Shown: positions 18,542 to 28,357, numbered from the stretch's first letter. The stretch: DNA of 64,000 nucleotides from Niastella sp. OAS944 (GCA_024809215.1 JANUBW010000001.1:1054001-1118000), one strand, 5' to 3'. The notes: generated by a model from the sequence alone, not told the origin. Program-made: numbers and translations.

Positions 18542-21382
18542 TTATTTGGTGCTTAGCGGAGCTATAATTACTGGTCCTAACAATCCCGATATTTCGGGTT
18601 GCCAGGCTGCAGCAGTGAATAAGCCATTAGTCCCACAGTTTTCAGCAAGCCTTGCCGGGAAGTTGGTATTATAGAACTTCTTCCAGGGCACGCCCCGCTT
18701 TTCAAGATCGATAATGCGGTTGGTCATGCCATTGCTTACTTTTATCTCCAACAGGTTTTCTGCTTTCAAATCACCGGCAGGTATCGTTACCCGGTATACC
18801 GGCCCCAGCAACGTAGCAATTGATTTTCCATTTAGCAATACTTCCGCACTCCAGGCCACTTTGCCAAGGTCGAGCTCATATGCCGGGTCCGTTCCGGCCG
18901 GTTTTGCAAAATGAATACTGTACTGCACAGTACCGGCAAATATTTTATTTGCAGTATCGGGTAATTCTGTCCAGCTACCCAGGGTAGTAACGGTAGTTTC
19001 TTTTGGTAATACAGGACCACCGCTCAAGTACTTCAGGTTCCAGGTACCTTTTATTTCACGGCCTTCGCCGATTCCTGTATAATAAGTATAGGCATCGCCT
19101 TTTAACAGCGTGCCGGCGGTTTGCAGTATACAGCTCTCACCGGGCTGAAGCTGTACATATACTTCCATTTTATCGTTCACTAAACGGGTGCGGGCAATAC
19201 CGCTTTTTCGCGTCATGGCATCGAAGTGAATAGCACTGACTGCTTTTCTATTCAATGGCACCCATTCAGTAATTACCTTGCCCGATGTATTGCTGATAAA
19301 ATAATAATTGCCACCGGCAATATTTCTGCGAATACATTGCAACCCCATACCATACATAGGTTCCGCTTCTACATTACCTGCTTTTAATAATTCACTGAGG
19401 TTATCCCCTTTTATAAAAGCACCATTGCCTGTCATTGCTTTTTGTACTCCTCCATCCGCTACAAACTTCAGTGAGGCGGTAATACCGGTGAATTGCTTTT
19501 GTCTTGTTTGCAGTTCACCATAACCCGGCACACCGCCAGGGAAGTTCTTATAAACAATGATCCTGGCGCCGCTCTTTGCCAATGCAGCCAGCTTTTGCAA
19601 TGTGGGCAGGGGAAGGTATTTTACATTGGCCAGCACAATAGTGCGGTATGTGCCGCCGGGTGCTTGCAACAACGAGCCGTTTGCAGTTACTTTTTGTAAT
19701 TGATTATCTGAGATAAAATCAAACGCATATCCTTTTTGCAGAAGTGCTGAGGCCGCCTCGTTAAAATCGGTATGCTCAAAACCTTTCATCCCATCATAAT
19801 GATGCAACAGGTCGCGGCCGGGTTCTGAGTTATGATCACTGAACGGATAATACAACAGAATATCGTTATCGGGTTTACCATGCTGCAGGAACGATTGGCA
19901 GCGGGTTATATAACTATTCAGTGTGCCGAAATCTTTCCAGAACGGGTTTACTGGTTGAAAATGCACGGCCGCATAAAATAACCAACCCGGCCATGGGTCG
20001 TTGATGGGTGAATAACTGGTTCCATGATATACAATATGGTTTACCCCGCCGATAAAATATTTGTCTATCACATTCTTTACATCGCCCAGGTTCGATTTAA
20101 AATGTTCGTTCAACCAGGTGGCCGCTTCGGCCGAAGCCAATGGCTTACCAAGAATGTGTGCAGCAGAGGCCGCAAATTTAAAACGTAATAATTCGGTACC
20201 TTCCGTTTCGGGAATATCAACCACGCCATAACAATCAAGCGTATTGGCCGGTGATCCGTGCGACTGATTACGTACTATCTTTCCTTTTGCCTGCGCCCAT
20301 TTATGCCAGGTAATGGTGAACTTCTCCAGCAACAGATCGGCAATGGTTTGCCGGTAATCGTATAGGATGCGTACACTGGTTTCATCACGTTGTTTTGACA
20401 GCAGCTGTGGCAGAAACAGTTTAAGGTCGTATCCCCGGCGGCGTTTTAATTCCTCAAATAACCCGGGTGTATAATTACTTTGCCCGCGGGCATCATCTAC
20501 TTCATAAGAATCATTAAAGAAGCCCCGTAGCTGACTTAGGTTAGCGCCTGCAAATGCTTTATCAAAACGGCTGAGGTATTTTTTTATGGCAGCTTCAGAA
20601 AAGTGATCAATGGCATTGCCTTCTGCACCGGGTGCTGCCCGTTCAACCATTTTACCATGCCAGCCCATGAACAGCGCGTACACCGTGTAGTTACCGGCCG
20701 GTGCTGTCCAGTTCAAATTGCCTTTGGCATCAACCATTTTGGTAATATCGATGGCCTGGCCGTTATCACCATAGGCCATCACTACCTGTAACGGCAGGTT
20801 CTTTTTATATTTCAGTTGATCTATTGCCAGTGCCTGCAGGTTTGCATTGGCAAATACAGGTTCTTTTAATTTACTTACATCTTTATCATATGTAACTCCC
20901 AGGGTATTGCCAATGGCATCAATGTAAGATTGTTGTTCAAAAGCGATTGGTTCTTTTACTGTTTCACCCGCTTTTACAGACCAGGTCTTGTATACAAAAT
21001 TCTTACAGGCATCTTCATCACCAATTAAGGGGCCGCCGCCAAAGGGCCAGCCGCTACCCGTTGCCATATCTATCTGCATATTTAGCCGTTTGGCTTCCTG
21101 CAGCGTATGAGCAAACACCTGCATCCATTTGGGTGATAAATAATCTATAAACTGATCTTCGTAACCGGCAACACCATAAATAGGTGTTATTTCCAAGCCG
21201 CCTAAACCTGCAGCAGCATACTGCTCCATATTAGCAGTCAGGTCTTTGTTATTTACTGCGCTTCCCAGCCACCACCAACGTGTCCATGGTTTGGTAACTT
21301 CGTTCACTTCCGGCCATTTGATCTGGGCTTGACTTTTTAATACTCCTAATAATATGATTGAATAAATGAATCCTTTTTTCAT
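18542..21382 (-). CDS. GH106 alpha-L-rhamnosidase, exported
   Basis: The 946-residue protein has signal peptide MKKGFIYSIILLGVLKSQAQ. It then shows the strong family signature P-W-T-R-W-W-W-L-G-S-A-V (about residues 32-43), with A-A-G-L-G-G-L-E-I-T-P-I-Y-G and D-M-A-T-G-S-G-W-P-F-G-G-G shortly after. GH106 enzymes release alpha-L-rhamnose from rhamnogalacturonans and related glycans. The central region has F-F-N-D-S-Y-E-V-D-D-A near 290 and S-H-G-S-P-A-N near 375; the C-terminal 150 residues form a galactose-binding-like beta domain. It lies in the same minus-strand group as the oligogalacturonate lyase, which points to rhamnogalacturonan I or II. The family assignment is firm. Confidence 0.92.
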   Translation of the reverse strand: MKKGFIYSIILLGVLKSQAQIKWPEVNEVTKPWTRWWWLGSAVNNKDLTANMEQYAAAGLGGLEITPIYGVAGYEDQFIDYLSPKWMQVFAHTLQEAKRLNMQIDMATGSGWPFGGGPLIGDEDACKNFVYKTWSVKAGETVKEPIAFEQQSYIDAIGNTLGVTYDKDVSKLKEPVFANANLQALAIDQLKYKKNLPLQVVMAYGDNGQAIDITKMVDAKGNLNWTAPAGNYTVYALFMGWHGKMVERAAPGAEGNAIDHFSEAAIKKYLSRFDKAFAGANLSQLRGFFNDSYEVDDARGQSNYTPGLFEELKRRRGYDLKLFLPQLLSKQRDETSVRILYDYRQTIADLLLEKFTITWHKWAQAKGKIVRNQSHGSPANTLDCYGVVDIPETEGTELLRFKFAASAAHILGKPLASAEAATWLNEHFKSNLGDVKNVIDKYFIGGVNHIVYHGTSYSPINDPWPGWLFYAAVHFQPVNPFWKDFGTLNSYITRCQSFLQHGKPDNDILLYYPFSDHNSEPGRDLLHHYDGMKGFEHTDFNEAASALLQKGYAFDFISDNQLQKVTANGSLLQAPGGTYRTIVLANVKYLPLPTLQKLAALAKSGARIIVYKNFPGGVPGYGELQTRQKQFTGITASLKFVADGGVQKAMTGNGAFIKGDNLSELLKAGNVEAEPMYGMGLQCIRRNIAGGNYYFISNTSGKVITEWVPLNRKAVSAIHFDAMTRKSGIARTRLVNDKMEVYVQLQPGESCILQTAGTLLKGDAYTYYTGIGEGREIKGTWNLKYLSGGPVLPKETTVTTLGSWTELPDTANKIFAGTVQYSIHFAKPAGTDPAYELDLGKVAWSAEVLLNGKSIATLLGPVYRVTIPAGDLKAENLLEIKVSNGMTNRIIDLEKRGVPWKKFYNTNFPARLAENCGTNGLFTAAAWQPEISGLLGPVIIAPLSTK

Positions 21383-21673
21383 CTGGTGGTTCTTTTTCGT
21401 GAAACGGCAAACGTGAAAAATACAGTTGAAAGCCGAAAGCTAAAAGCCGAAAGCGAATACAAAATACAGGCGGTAAGCTATAAGCCATAAGCTTTAAGCA
21501 AATACAGAATGCACGCCATTATAGCAACTCGAAACTCGAAACTGTAACGGCTAATCGCGAGCTCCGAATTTAAAGAACTAAGAACTGAGAACTAAGAACT
21601 GTGAACTGTATTTCCTTTATCAACTCCATCACCTATATCAACTTTTCAACTTCCTTGTTAACTTGTTAACTCG
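21383..21673. repeat. 291-bp intergenic mosaic of short tandem motifs
   Basis: The spacer between PL22 and GH106 is almost entirely short repeats. Motifs in order: GAAACGGCAAACGTGAAA (21399-21417), AAAGCCGAAAGC units (about 21428-21452), TAAGCYATAAGC units (about 21474-21500), AACTCGAAACTCGAAACTG (about 21525-21544) and five AGAACT-type units (about 21574-21604). Last come TATCAACTCCATCACC and GTTAACTTGTTAACTCGTCAAC (about 21614-21681), which run into the PL22 stop codon. Each motif is 6-11 nt, repeated three to five times with small changes. No gene is supported. Confidence 0.75.
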
Positions 21674-22870
21674 TCAACTTGTTAGCTTAACAGCATACAC
21701 CTGCTCTACTCCTTCAAAGTTGGCTCTGAAAATGACCCATTTTTTATCAGGAGAGAAATGTACGTTGGGTTCTAACTTATAGTCGTGGTGTCGCATGTTC
21801 ACCAGTTTTTCTGCTTTGAAATGATCGCCCTCGGGTTTAAACAAATAGATCCATCTGCCGTCAGGGGCTTTTGCCACCTGTCTGGGATCGCCTCCATCAC
21901 CGGCAAATAATTTCTGATCGGGCGTATTGGTATAGTGAATACTCCACTCATTGCGTTGCAGCTGGTATTTTTTCTCTTCAAGCGTTTTTACATTAACACC
22001 GGCCACATAGAAGGTACTGCCACGGGGTTGTTGCAAATCGAACCAAATGGTGTTGCCATCAGGCGCAAACCACTCATGACCGGCAATCTCCATATCCATG
22101 GTACGTTTATGCATCAGCCTTGCATTGTCTTTAGCTGGGTTGCGCACATCAATTGTCCAAATGCGGTTTACTTTGTGCCAGGGACCTTCGTGACAGAACA
22201 TCAACAAATTGGGATCGGTTGATGAAAACTGCACATGGTTCAGCCAGGCGCTATCGGTAAACAATGGTTTCAGTTGTTTGCTATTAAGGTCAATAACAAA
22301 CAGGGTACGGGGTAAACGGGCCTCGTAAATTTTTTGAAAGTAATCGTGCTTGGCAGGGTTTTGTTTAAAGATCTCCTTTTCGGCATCGGTACTGCGTGCC
22401 CCGGCCAGCAGGGTTTCGTTGGCATTTACAGTTGTAATGCTTGCTTTGAAATTGTCGGGGAATACAAACACCAGCTGGGTTTGTTTTGTATCTATGTTGG
22501 TTACAAAAACACTGTCTTTTATCTGGTAGTAAACGTTATGTCCTTTGGCGCTTACAATTTCCCCGTTCATGGGTGAACCCTGGTGTGTAAGCTGTTCAAT
22601 TTTTTTAGTAGTAAGATCAACGGTATACAACTGGCGGCCACTGGCGCTATCGGTGCTGTAGAATACCATTTTATTTCCAACGAACGGACTGTTGTGAAAG
22701 TAGAAACTGGAATTTCGGCCAGGTTTGTTTGAGAGCCGAACAATAGTGTGATTGGTAGAAGCATCGATCCAGCTTTCGGGCATGGGCTTTTGTGAGCCGG
22801 TTTCTAATACAGGTTGTGCGGAGGTCGCAACAGATGCCAGCAATAAGATCGTTAACAATTTTTTTTTCAT
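21674..22870 (-). CDS. ogl: PL22 oligogalacturonate lyase, exported
   Basis: The 398-residue protein has signal peptide MKKKLLTILLLASVATSAQ followed by a seven-bladed beta-propeller typical of family PL22. Family motifs are present: H-V-Q-F-S-S-T-D-P-N-L-L-M-F-C-H-E-G-P-W-H (about 220-240), G-H-E-W-F-A-P-D-G (about 266-274) and R-H-H-D-Y-K with H-F-S-P-D-K-K near 360-375. These histidines are the expected metal-binding and catalytic residues. The enzyme splits short unsaturated galacturonides by beta-elimination, giving 5-keto-4-deoxyuronate. PL22 enzymes are often cytoplasmic in other phyla; here the signal peptide indicates the periplasm. It follows SusD across a strong hairpin, and its product feeds KduI and KduD encoded about 36 kb away. 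Confidence 0.92.
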   Translation of the reverse strand: MKKKLLTILLLASVATSAQPVLETGSQKPMPESWIDASTNHTIVRLSNKPGRNSSFYFHNSPFVGNKMVFYSTDSASGRQLYTVDLTTKKIEQLTHQGSPMNGEIVSAKGHNVYYQIKDSVFVTNIDTKQTQLVFVFPDNFKASITTVNANETLLAGARSTDAEKEIFKQNPAKHDYFQKIYEARLPRTLFVIDLNSKQLKPLFTDSAWLNHVQFSSTDPNLLMFCHEGPWHKVNRIWTIDVRNPAKDNARLMHKRTMDMEIAGHEWFAPDGNTIWFDLQQPRGSTFYVAGVNVKTLEEKKYQLQRNEWSIHYTNTPDQKLFAGDGGDPRQVAKAPDGRWIYLFKPEGDHFKAEKLVNMRHHDYKLEPNVHFSPDKKWVIFRANFEGVEQVYAVKLTS

Positions 22871-22883
22871 ATAGTAGCTTATT

Positions 22884-22935
22884 AAAAAAGTCCGGAAGAC
22901 AATTACAACTGGAGTAAGGTCTTCCGGACTTTTTT
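22884..22935 (-). terminator. Strong intrinsic terminator or attenuator after the SusD gene
   Basis: Left arm 22884-22900 and right arm 22919-22935 are perfect 17-bp reverse complements, with A- and T-runs at the outer ends and an 18-nt loop. On the minus strand it lies 52 bp after the SusD stop and 14 bp before the PL22 start. This would let SusC/SusD be made in excess over the downstream enzymes, a common arrangement in polysaccharide utilisation loci. Confidence 0.85.
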
Positions 22936-22986
22936 CTATCTGACGTCAATGTATCCTTTTCTTTTTTACACTATCACAACATTCGA

Positions 22987-24495
22987 TCAGTTATATCCTA
23001 AGTTCTGTTCGTACAAGCCCGGTTTAACATCCAGTTCCGATTGTGGTACCGGATATAAGATGTAATTCGTTTGAAAAGGTTGCATTGCTTTGGCAACATC
23101 TTCCTTGGTGATCCAGGCTTGCATTACAGTTTCTACCAGATTACTACGCACAAGATCGTGCCAGCGGGTGCCTTCTGCGGCAAACTCTTTTCTTCTTTCT
23201 TCCATCAATTGTGACAATGTTACATTGGCAACAGGCGCTAACCCGGCACGGCTCCTTACCTGGTTCACTATAGCGTCTACTTCGGCCTGTGTTCCCGGAG
23301 CGTTATGCAAAATACATTCTGCTTTCAGCATCAATACATCGGTATAACGCAGCGCTATAAAGTTGATCGGCCAGTCGAGCCGGTTAGCAGGCGTTTTACT
23401 TACATCAACATATTTTTTAAAGAATGACCGGGTTTCGGTGCCGCCGCTATAGGTATACCCGGTTTGTATAGAAAAGGCCTTCCGTGTATCTCCCGTTGTA
23501 TAAGCGCTCAGCAGGTCATTTGAAACAGGTCTGATGGTAAGACCACCCTGTGCCGTTTTACCAATAGCTGAACTTGTGAACCAGTTATCAGGTACCAGCA
23601 GCCAGGGGAAAGTAGCACCTACCACCGGCGTAGAGCCTGTGTTATACTGTACATCAAAAACCACTTCGCCATTATTTTCTTTATCGTAAGCAAAGATGTC
23701 GTTGTAGACAGCGCCGAAAGTATACTTTTTACTGTTAATGATCTCATTGAGTAAAGTAAGCGCCTGTCCCCATTCGTCAACACCCAAACCCGGACCTTTG
23801 ATGCCATAGGTTGGGCCCGAACGGGTCATATATACCAGTGCCAGTATTCCTTTGGCGGCATATTTTGTGGCCCTTCCTTTATCGGCAGCAGCGTATGACT
23901 CGGGCAAACTGTCGGCTGCAAACTTCAGATCGGAAAGTATAAGGCTGTATACATCATTTACAGCAGCCCTGCCCGTTTGTAATGCTTCTGCCGGCGTTAA
24001 TGTTTTGTCAACCAATGGCACCTGGCCAAACCATCTAACCAGGTCGAAATAATAAAACCCACGCAGGAATCTGGCTTCTGCCTCTAACCTTGTCCGTAAT
24101 GCCGCATTTGGAATAACATCGGCGCCTTTAAGGCTAAGGTTCTCCAGGAAGGTGTTTACTTTAAATATGCTGGAGTAATTACCCGACCACGCTTCTGTTA
24201 CATACGAATTACCGGCTATGGTTTTATGAAAACTGTTAATACCTTCCCATTCACGTACACCGCCATCCGAAACAGCATATAAATTATCTGACCGGGTTTC
24301 AGAAAGATTCAACATTCTGTCGGGCCAGGTCTTTAATCCGCTATAGGCTGCGTTTATTCCCTGAATAAAATCATTCTGATTAACATAAAAAGTTGATGTG
24401 GCTTGTTGTGAAATAGGGTTTTGATCCAGCTTCTTGTCACATGCGCTCAACAACCCCACGGCGGCGATCAATGAATAACCAACTATTTTTTTCAT
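22987..24495 (-). CDS. SusD/RagB-family glycan-binding lipoprotein (pectin locus)
   Basis: The 502-residue protein has a lipoprotein signal ending in L-L-S-A-C19-D-K-K; the charged residues after the cysteine favour surface exposure in this phylum. SusD hallmarks are the N-terminal N-P-I-S-Q-Q-A-T-S-T-F-Y segment, A-E-A-R-F-L-R-G-F-Y-Y-F-D-L-V-R-W-F-G near 140-160, K-A-E-C-I-L near 385 and E-E-R-R-K-E-F-A-A-E-G-T-R-W-H-D near 440. SusD proteins cap the partner SusC barrel and bind the incoming oligosaccharide. It lies 19 bp downstream of SusC. The ligand is inferred from PL22 and GH106 to be a pectic oligomer. Confidence 0.95.
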   Translation of the reverse strand: MKKIVGYSLIAAVGLLSACDKKLDQNPISQQATSTFYVNQNDFIQGINAAYSGLKTWPDRMLNLSETRSDNLYAVSDGGVREWEGINSFHKTIAGNSYVTEAWSGNYSSIFKVNTFLENLSLKGADVIPNAALRTRLEAEARFLRGFYYFDLVRWFGQVPLVDKTLTPAEALQTGRAAVNDVYSLILSDLKFAADSLPESYAAADKGRATKYAAKGILALVYMTRSGPTYGIKGPGLGVDEWGQALTLLNEIINSKKYTFGAVYNDIFAYDKENNGEVVFDVQYNTGSTPVVGATFPWLLVPDNWFTSSAIGKTAQGGLTIRPVSNDLLSAYTTGDTRKAFSIQTGYTYSGGTETRSFFKKYVDVSKTPANRLDWPINFIALRYTDVLMLKAECILHNAPGTQAEVDAIVNQVRSRAGLAPVANVTLSQLMEERRKEFAAEGTRWHDLVRSNLVETVMQAWITKEDVAKAMQPFQTNYILYPVPQSELDVKPGLYEQNLGYN

Positions 24496-24514
24496 ATAGA
24501 CTCAATTAACTGAA

Positions 24515-27500
24515 TTAAAAAGTAATGTTTACACCCAGGATCAACGATTTTGGTAAAGGCAATCCACCATAATCGCCTGGTTCAGGATACGAAGTACTAC
24601 CACTCAGGTCGGTATTGTTCGCTTCGGGGTTTAAACCACCTTTGTATTTATCGTGGCCAAAGAAGTTTTCAGCAGTAACGTATACACGTGCATTCTGCAA
24701 TACCTTCTTTGCTTTTATTATCCGGTTCAGATCATAACCCAGGCTTATCATTCTTACACGCCAGTAATTGGAGGAATACAACCAATCGGTATTGGCTATC
24801 TGTCCAAAGGTAGAATAGGCTTTACCTACTTTACCTGCACCTGGGTTGTCGGGTGAACGCCAGCGGTCGCGGAAAAAGCCCAGCGCGTTATCAACTGTAC
24901 CCTGGCCTGTTCTACCCAATGCGCGGCCCAATAACGAATAAATAGATCCGCCATGTTGCCCCTGCACCAGTACAGAAAAATCAAATCCTTTGTACCGAAC
25001 GGTGTTGGTCATACCATATACATAATCCGGATTGGGATGCGCTACGATCTGACGGTCGTTCAGGTCAATAGTTTCGTCCCCATTGAAATCTTCATATTTG
25101 GGATCACCCACTGTTTCGGGTCCGTATTTACCCACTTTTGGATTATTTACATCCTCCTGGGTAAGAATGCCAATCTGTTTAACTACATAGATGCTATACA
25201 ATGGATCACCCACGCGTAAAATAGAGTGTTGCGCACCTGCCAGTGAAGTAGGGATAATGATCTGTGACTGACCCTCACCCAGCGCCAGCACTTTGTTGCT
25301 GTTGTGGCTCAGGTTAAAAGAGGTGGTCCACTGTACCGGCCCCTTAATGATATTGCGTGATGAAAGCTCTACTTCCCAACCTTTATTACGGGTAGAACCC
25401 ACATTGTCGAGGTATGTAGAAAATCCGGTTGTCCACGGAATAGGCACATTCAACAATAACGCCGTGCTCTTTCTGGTATAAATATCAAACGATGCACTCA
25501 GGCGGTTGTTTAACACAGTTACATCAAAACCCGCATCATAGGTTTGTGATTTTTCCCAGGTAAGGTTGGGGTTTGAAATAGCACCGTTGGTCACCTGCCC
25601 GATAGGGCCGGTAGCCTGCCCAATAACATACCCGCCATTCAATGAATAGTTATAAGCAGAAAGCGTTGGAATGGTAGCATAATCGGGGATTTGATAGTTA
25701 CCTGCTTTACCCCAGCTTGCACGCAATTTCAACTCGTTGATAAAAGAAATGTCGCGCATGAAACTCTCATCCGAAACACGCCAGCCTATTGAAGCACTGG
25801 GGAACCAACCCCATTTGGAGGTATTCCCAAAACGGCTCGATCCATCACGACGTATACTGGCCGAGAACATGTATTTACCATCAAACGCATATTGCACACG
25901 GGCTAAATACGACAACAGGATATTCTTTGTTTCAGTAGTAGTGCTGGTATAGCCATTAGCACTATTTAAAGTAGTTACATCATTTCTGAACCCACCATTG
26001 GATTTTATTTCCTGGTTATCGAGCTTTTCTGAATTATACGAGAAACCAGCCACCGCAGAAATATCATGCTTATCGATGGTCTTAGTGTAATTGATGGTAT
26101 TCTCATTTACAAAAGTTTGCTTCTTGTAACTGTTATATGATCCACTCGATTGCAGTGTTGCCTGCGATAAACGGGTAGCAAGACTGCTGGCTACTTTATA
26201 AGGCGTATAACTTTTACTGTCGTAGTCTATATTATCGAGGTTGACCGTTGTTTTGAATGTCATACCCGGAATGATCTGGTATTCGCCAAAAACGGAGGTA
26301 ACAGTACGGAAACGTGCTGTTCTACCCAGTATGTTCTTTAATTTAGCATATGGGCTGTTAGTTGAAGTACTCCACCGGTATTGATCATTCATGCCAACAT
26401 TTGGCTCAAGCCCCATGGAATCTTCCTGAACGGGGCTCATACTCAATACCTGGTGAAGGATGTTATCCTTGCCTTCTATACCCGGATCGTTTATTATAGA
26501 ATAAGTAGGCGCGATATTTAACCCGAATTTCAGTTTCTTACTTGCATTCACCTCAACATTGGCACGGGCCGAATAACTGGTGAAATCATTGTTTATCACC
26601 ATGCCTTCCTGCCGGGTGAAATTGCCTGAAACATAATAGCGAACAAATTCACTGCCACCACTGGCAGAGATCTGGTGGTTTTGTGTTAAGCCCTTGCGAA
26701 AGATCTCATCTTGCCAGTCGATAAACCGTAACCCTTTATGTTCCGGGTCGGCCCAACGCTCATCGGTCATATAAGTGGCGTTGTAGGCGGTGCTGCCCAG
26801 TTTTAAGATCTGACGACGTTTGGCGTTATTGTCGCTGGCGGTTGCGCCCTGGCTGCCATAATCGGCCACATATTTTGCATTCACCATTTCAGTAAAGCGG
26901 TCGATCCATTCCGGTGCGCTCAGCATATCAAGCTTTCGGGTACGTTCAGTAAAACCGATATTACTGTTCACATCAATTTTTGCCTTACCCGTTTTACCTC
27001 GTTTGGTGGTAATGAGTACAACCCCATTAGAGGCCCGGGAACCATAAATGGCTGCCGCGGCGGCATCTTTTAATACCTGAATGTTTTCAATATCATTGGG
27101 ATTGATATTGTCGAGCGGGTTACCGTTGGCATAATTACCCGATGCATTTGGCGAAGCTGTAGCTAATGGGAATCCGTCAATTACATACAGGGGCTCATTA
27201 CCTGCTGTAATAGAACCGGTACCACGCACCTGTACACTGAGGCCTTTGCCCAGCGCACCGCTGGTTTGTTTAACAGCCACGCCAGCCATTTGACCAACCA
27301 GCGCCTGGTCGACCCTTGTTACCGGGCGCTCATCGAGCTTGCTGGCATCAAATGTTGCAGTGGCAGCCGTAATGTTCCGCTTTTTTTGTGTACCATAACC
27401 AATTACCACCACATCATCGAGTGTAGTGTTCTTTGAACTGGTTAGTTGAATGGTAACCGTGGTTTCGCCGTTTAAAGGAAACTCCTTTTTTTCGAAACCT

Positions 27501-27757
27501 ACAGATGAAATAACCAGGGTTTCTTTGCCCGTAACTACATTAATAGAAAAGGAACCATCTTCTTTGGCGCTGGCACTTCTGGTTGTGCCTTTAACCTCCA
27601 CGGTGGCGCCGGGCACTCCATTGCCCTTTTCGTCGGTGATTTTTCCGGTAATTCCAATACTACCGGTCTCGTTTTGTGATGTTGCGTTGAAAAAAGTAAA
27701 GAGAAGGAAAACTGGTACTAGCCAAATACCCTTAGGCAACAGTTGCTGAACTCTCAT
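24515..27757 (-). CDS. SusC/RagA-family TonB-dependent outer-membrane transporter (pectin locus)
   Basis: From the ATG at 27757 it has 1080 residues; a GTG two codons upstream is in frame. After the signal peptide come a carboxypeptidase-regulatory-like domain (about residues 33-110, I-G-I-T-G-K-I-T-D-E), the SusC box D-D-V-V-V-I-G-Y-G-T-Q-K-K near 120-132, and a plug with L-Y-V-I-D-G-F-P and V-L-K-D-A-A-A-A-A-I-Y-G-S-R-A-S-N-G. The rest is a 22-strand barrel ending in aromatic Phe. No STN domain is present, so it is not expected to signal through an anti-sigma factor. It is the first gene of the minus-strand pectin locus and shares a 600-bp divergent spacer with the FAS1 operon. Confidence 0.95.
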   Translation of the reverse strand: MRVQQLLPKGIWLVPVFLLFTFFNATSQNETGSIGITGKITDEKGNGVPGATVEVKGTTRSASAKEDGSFSINVVTGKETLVISSVGFEKKEFPLNGETTVTIQLTSSKNTTLDDVVVIGYGTQKKRNITAATATFDASKLDERPVTRVDQALVGQMAGVAVKQTSGALGKGLSVQVRGTGSITAGNEPLYVIDGFPLATASPNASGNYANGNPLDNINPNDIENIQVLKDAAAAAIYGSRASNGVVLITTKRGKTGKAKIDVNSNIGFTERTRKLDMLSAPEWIDRFTEMVNAKYVADYGSQGATASDNNAKRRQILKLGSTAYNATYMTDERWADPEHKGLRFIDWQDEIFRKGLTQNHQISASGGSEFVRYYVSGNFTRQEGMVINNDFTSYSARANVEVNASKKLKFGLNIAPTYSIINDPGIEGKDNILHQVLSMSPVQEDSMGLEPNVGMNDQYRWSTSTNSPYAKLKNILGRTARFRTVTSVFGEYQIIPGMTFKTTVNLDNIDYDSKSYTPYKVASSLATRLSQATLQSSGSYNSYKKQTFVNENTINYTKTIDKHDISAVAGFSYNSEKLDNQEIKSNGGFRNDVTTLNSANGYTSTTTETKNILLSYLARVQYAFDGKYMFSASIRRDGSSRFGNTSKWGWFPSASIGWRVSDESFMRDISFINELKLRASWGKAGNYQIPDYATIPTLSAYNYSLNGGYVIGQATGPIGQVTNGAISNPNLTWEKSQTYDAGFDVTVLNNRLSASFDIYTRKSTALLLNVPIPWTTGFSTYLDNVGSTRNKGWEVELSSRNIIKGPVQWTTSFNLSHNSNKVLALGEGQSQIIIPTSLAGAQHSILRVGDPLYSIYVVKQIGILTQEDVNNPKVGKYGPETVGDPKYEDFNGDETIDLNDRQIVAHPNPDYVYGMTNTVRYKGFDFSVLVQGQHGGSIYSLLGRALGRTGQGTVDNALGFFRDRWRSPDNPGAGKVGKAYSTFGQIANTDWLYSSNYWRVRMISLGYDLNRIIKAKKVLQNARVYVTAENFFGHDKYKGGLNPEANNTDLSGSTSYPEPGDYGGLPLPKSLILGVNITF

Positions 27758-28357
27758 ATGCACACTTTAAATAGTTAACAATCGTCTTTTAGGTGGCTTA
27801 AAATTAGGATCGCATGTTGCAACAGTCGTCCTGTCCCATCCTGTTAATAATGAATTAGTAACAAGTAGAAACAGTTTAAACCCGATAGCGATGTGGTGTG
27901 CTACAATTTTTACAATCCTGTAGAAGTATCTGAAGGGCAATAATATCGTAGACAAAAAAACACAACGATCTGCTGCCCATATATTTAAAAGATGGATTTT
28001 TTACTTTTAAACGTCACAATAACAATTCCGGGAACGATTGCATAGAATATGCCATCCCAAGCAGGATGCCTCATGATAGTTTTAGCGTCTTAAATTTTAA
28101 TTTTATATTAATTACTGCTACTGCTAACAACCAAAACGAAAACTGACTTGCCATGCTGTACTATCTTATTACAGCTGTCACCTCTACAGTGATAGCTATG
28201 CCTTATACTTTCCCTTCATTTTCAGTTCATTTACTATTTACCGGAGTTTCACCAGCCTTTAAAAGCATTTAAATCAATTGCACAATAGACCCAGGCGGGC
28301 CCTATATACAATTCGTTTGCATCTGGCTTTCATATAAAGACAAAACAATCTCTTGCC
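27758..28357. promoter_or_regulatory. 600-bp divergent control region between the pectin locus and the FAS1/SusCD operon
   Basis: No gene is supported in this AT-rich spacer. It must hold the start signals for both the minus-strand SusC (27757) and the plus-strand FAS1 gene (28358). A 9-bp imperfect dyad (AGCTGTCAC at 28173-28181, GTGATAGCT at 28189-28197, 7-nt loop, one G-T pair) could be an operator. No convincing TTTG/TAnnTTTG promoter pair was found by eye. Unlike most spacers in this window, it has no mosaic repeats. Confidence 0.5.

Noticed and set aside
28311-28320. TTCGTTTG as a -7 promoter element for the FAS1 operon
   Set aside because: It has one mismatch to TAnnTTTG, and no TTTG-like -33 element lies at 19-21 bp.
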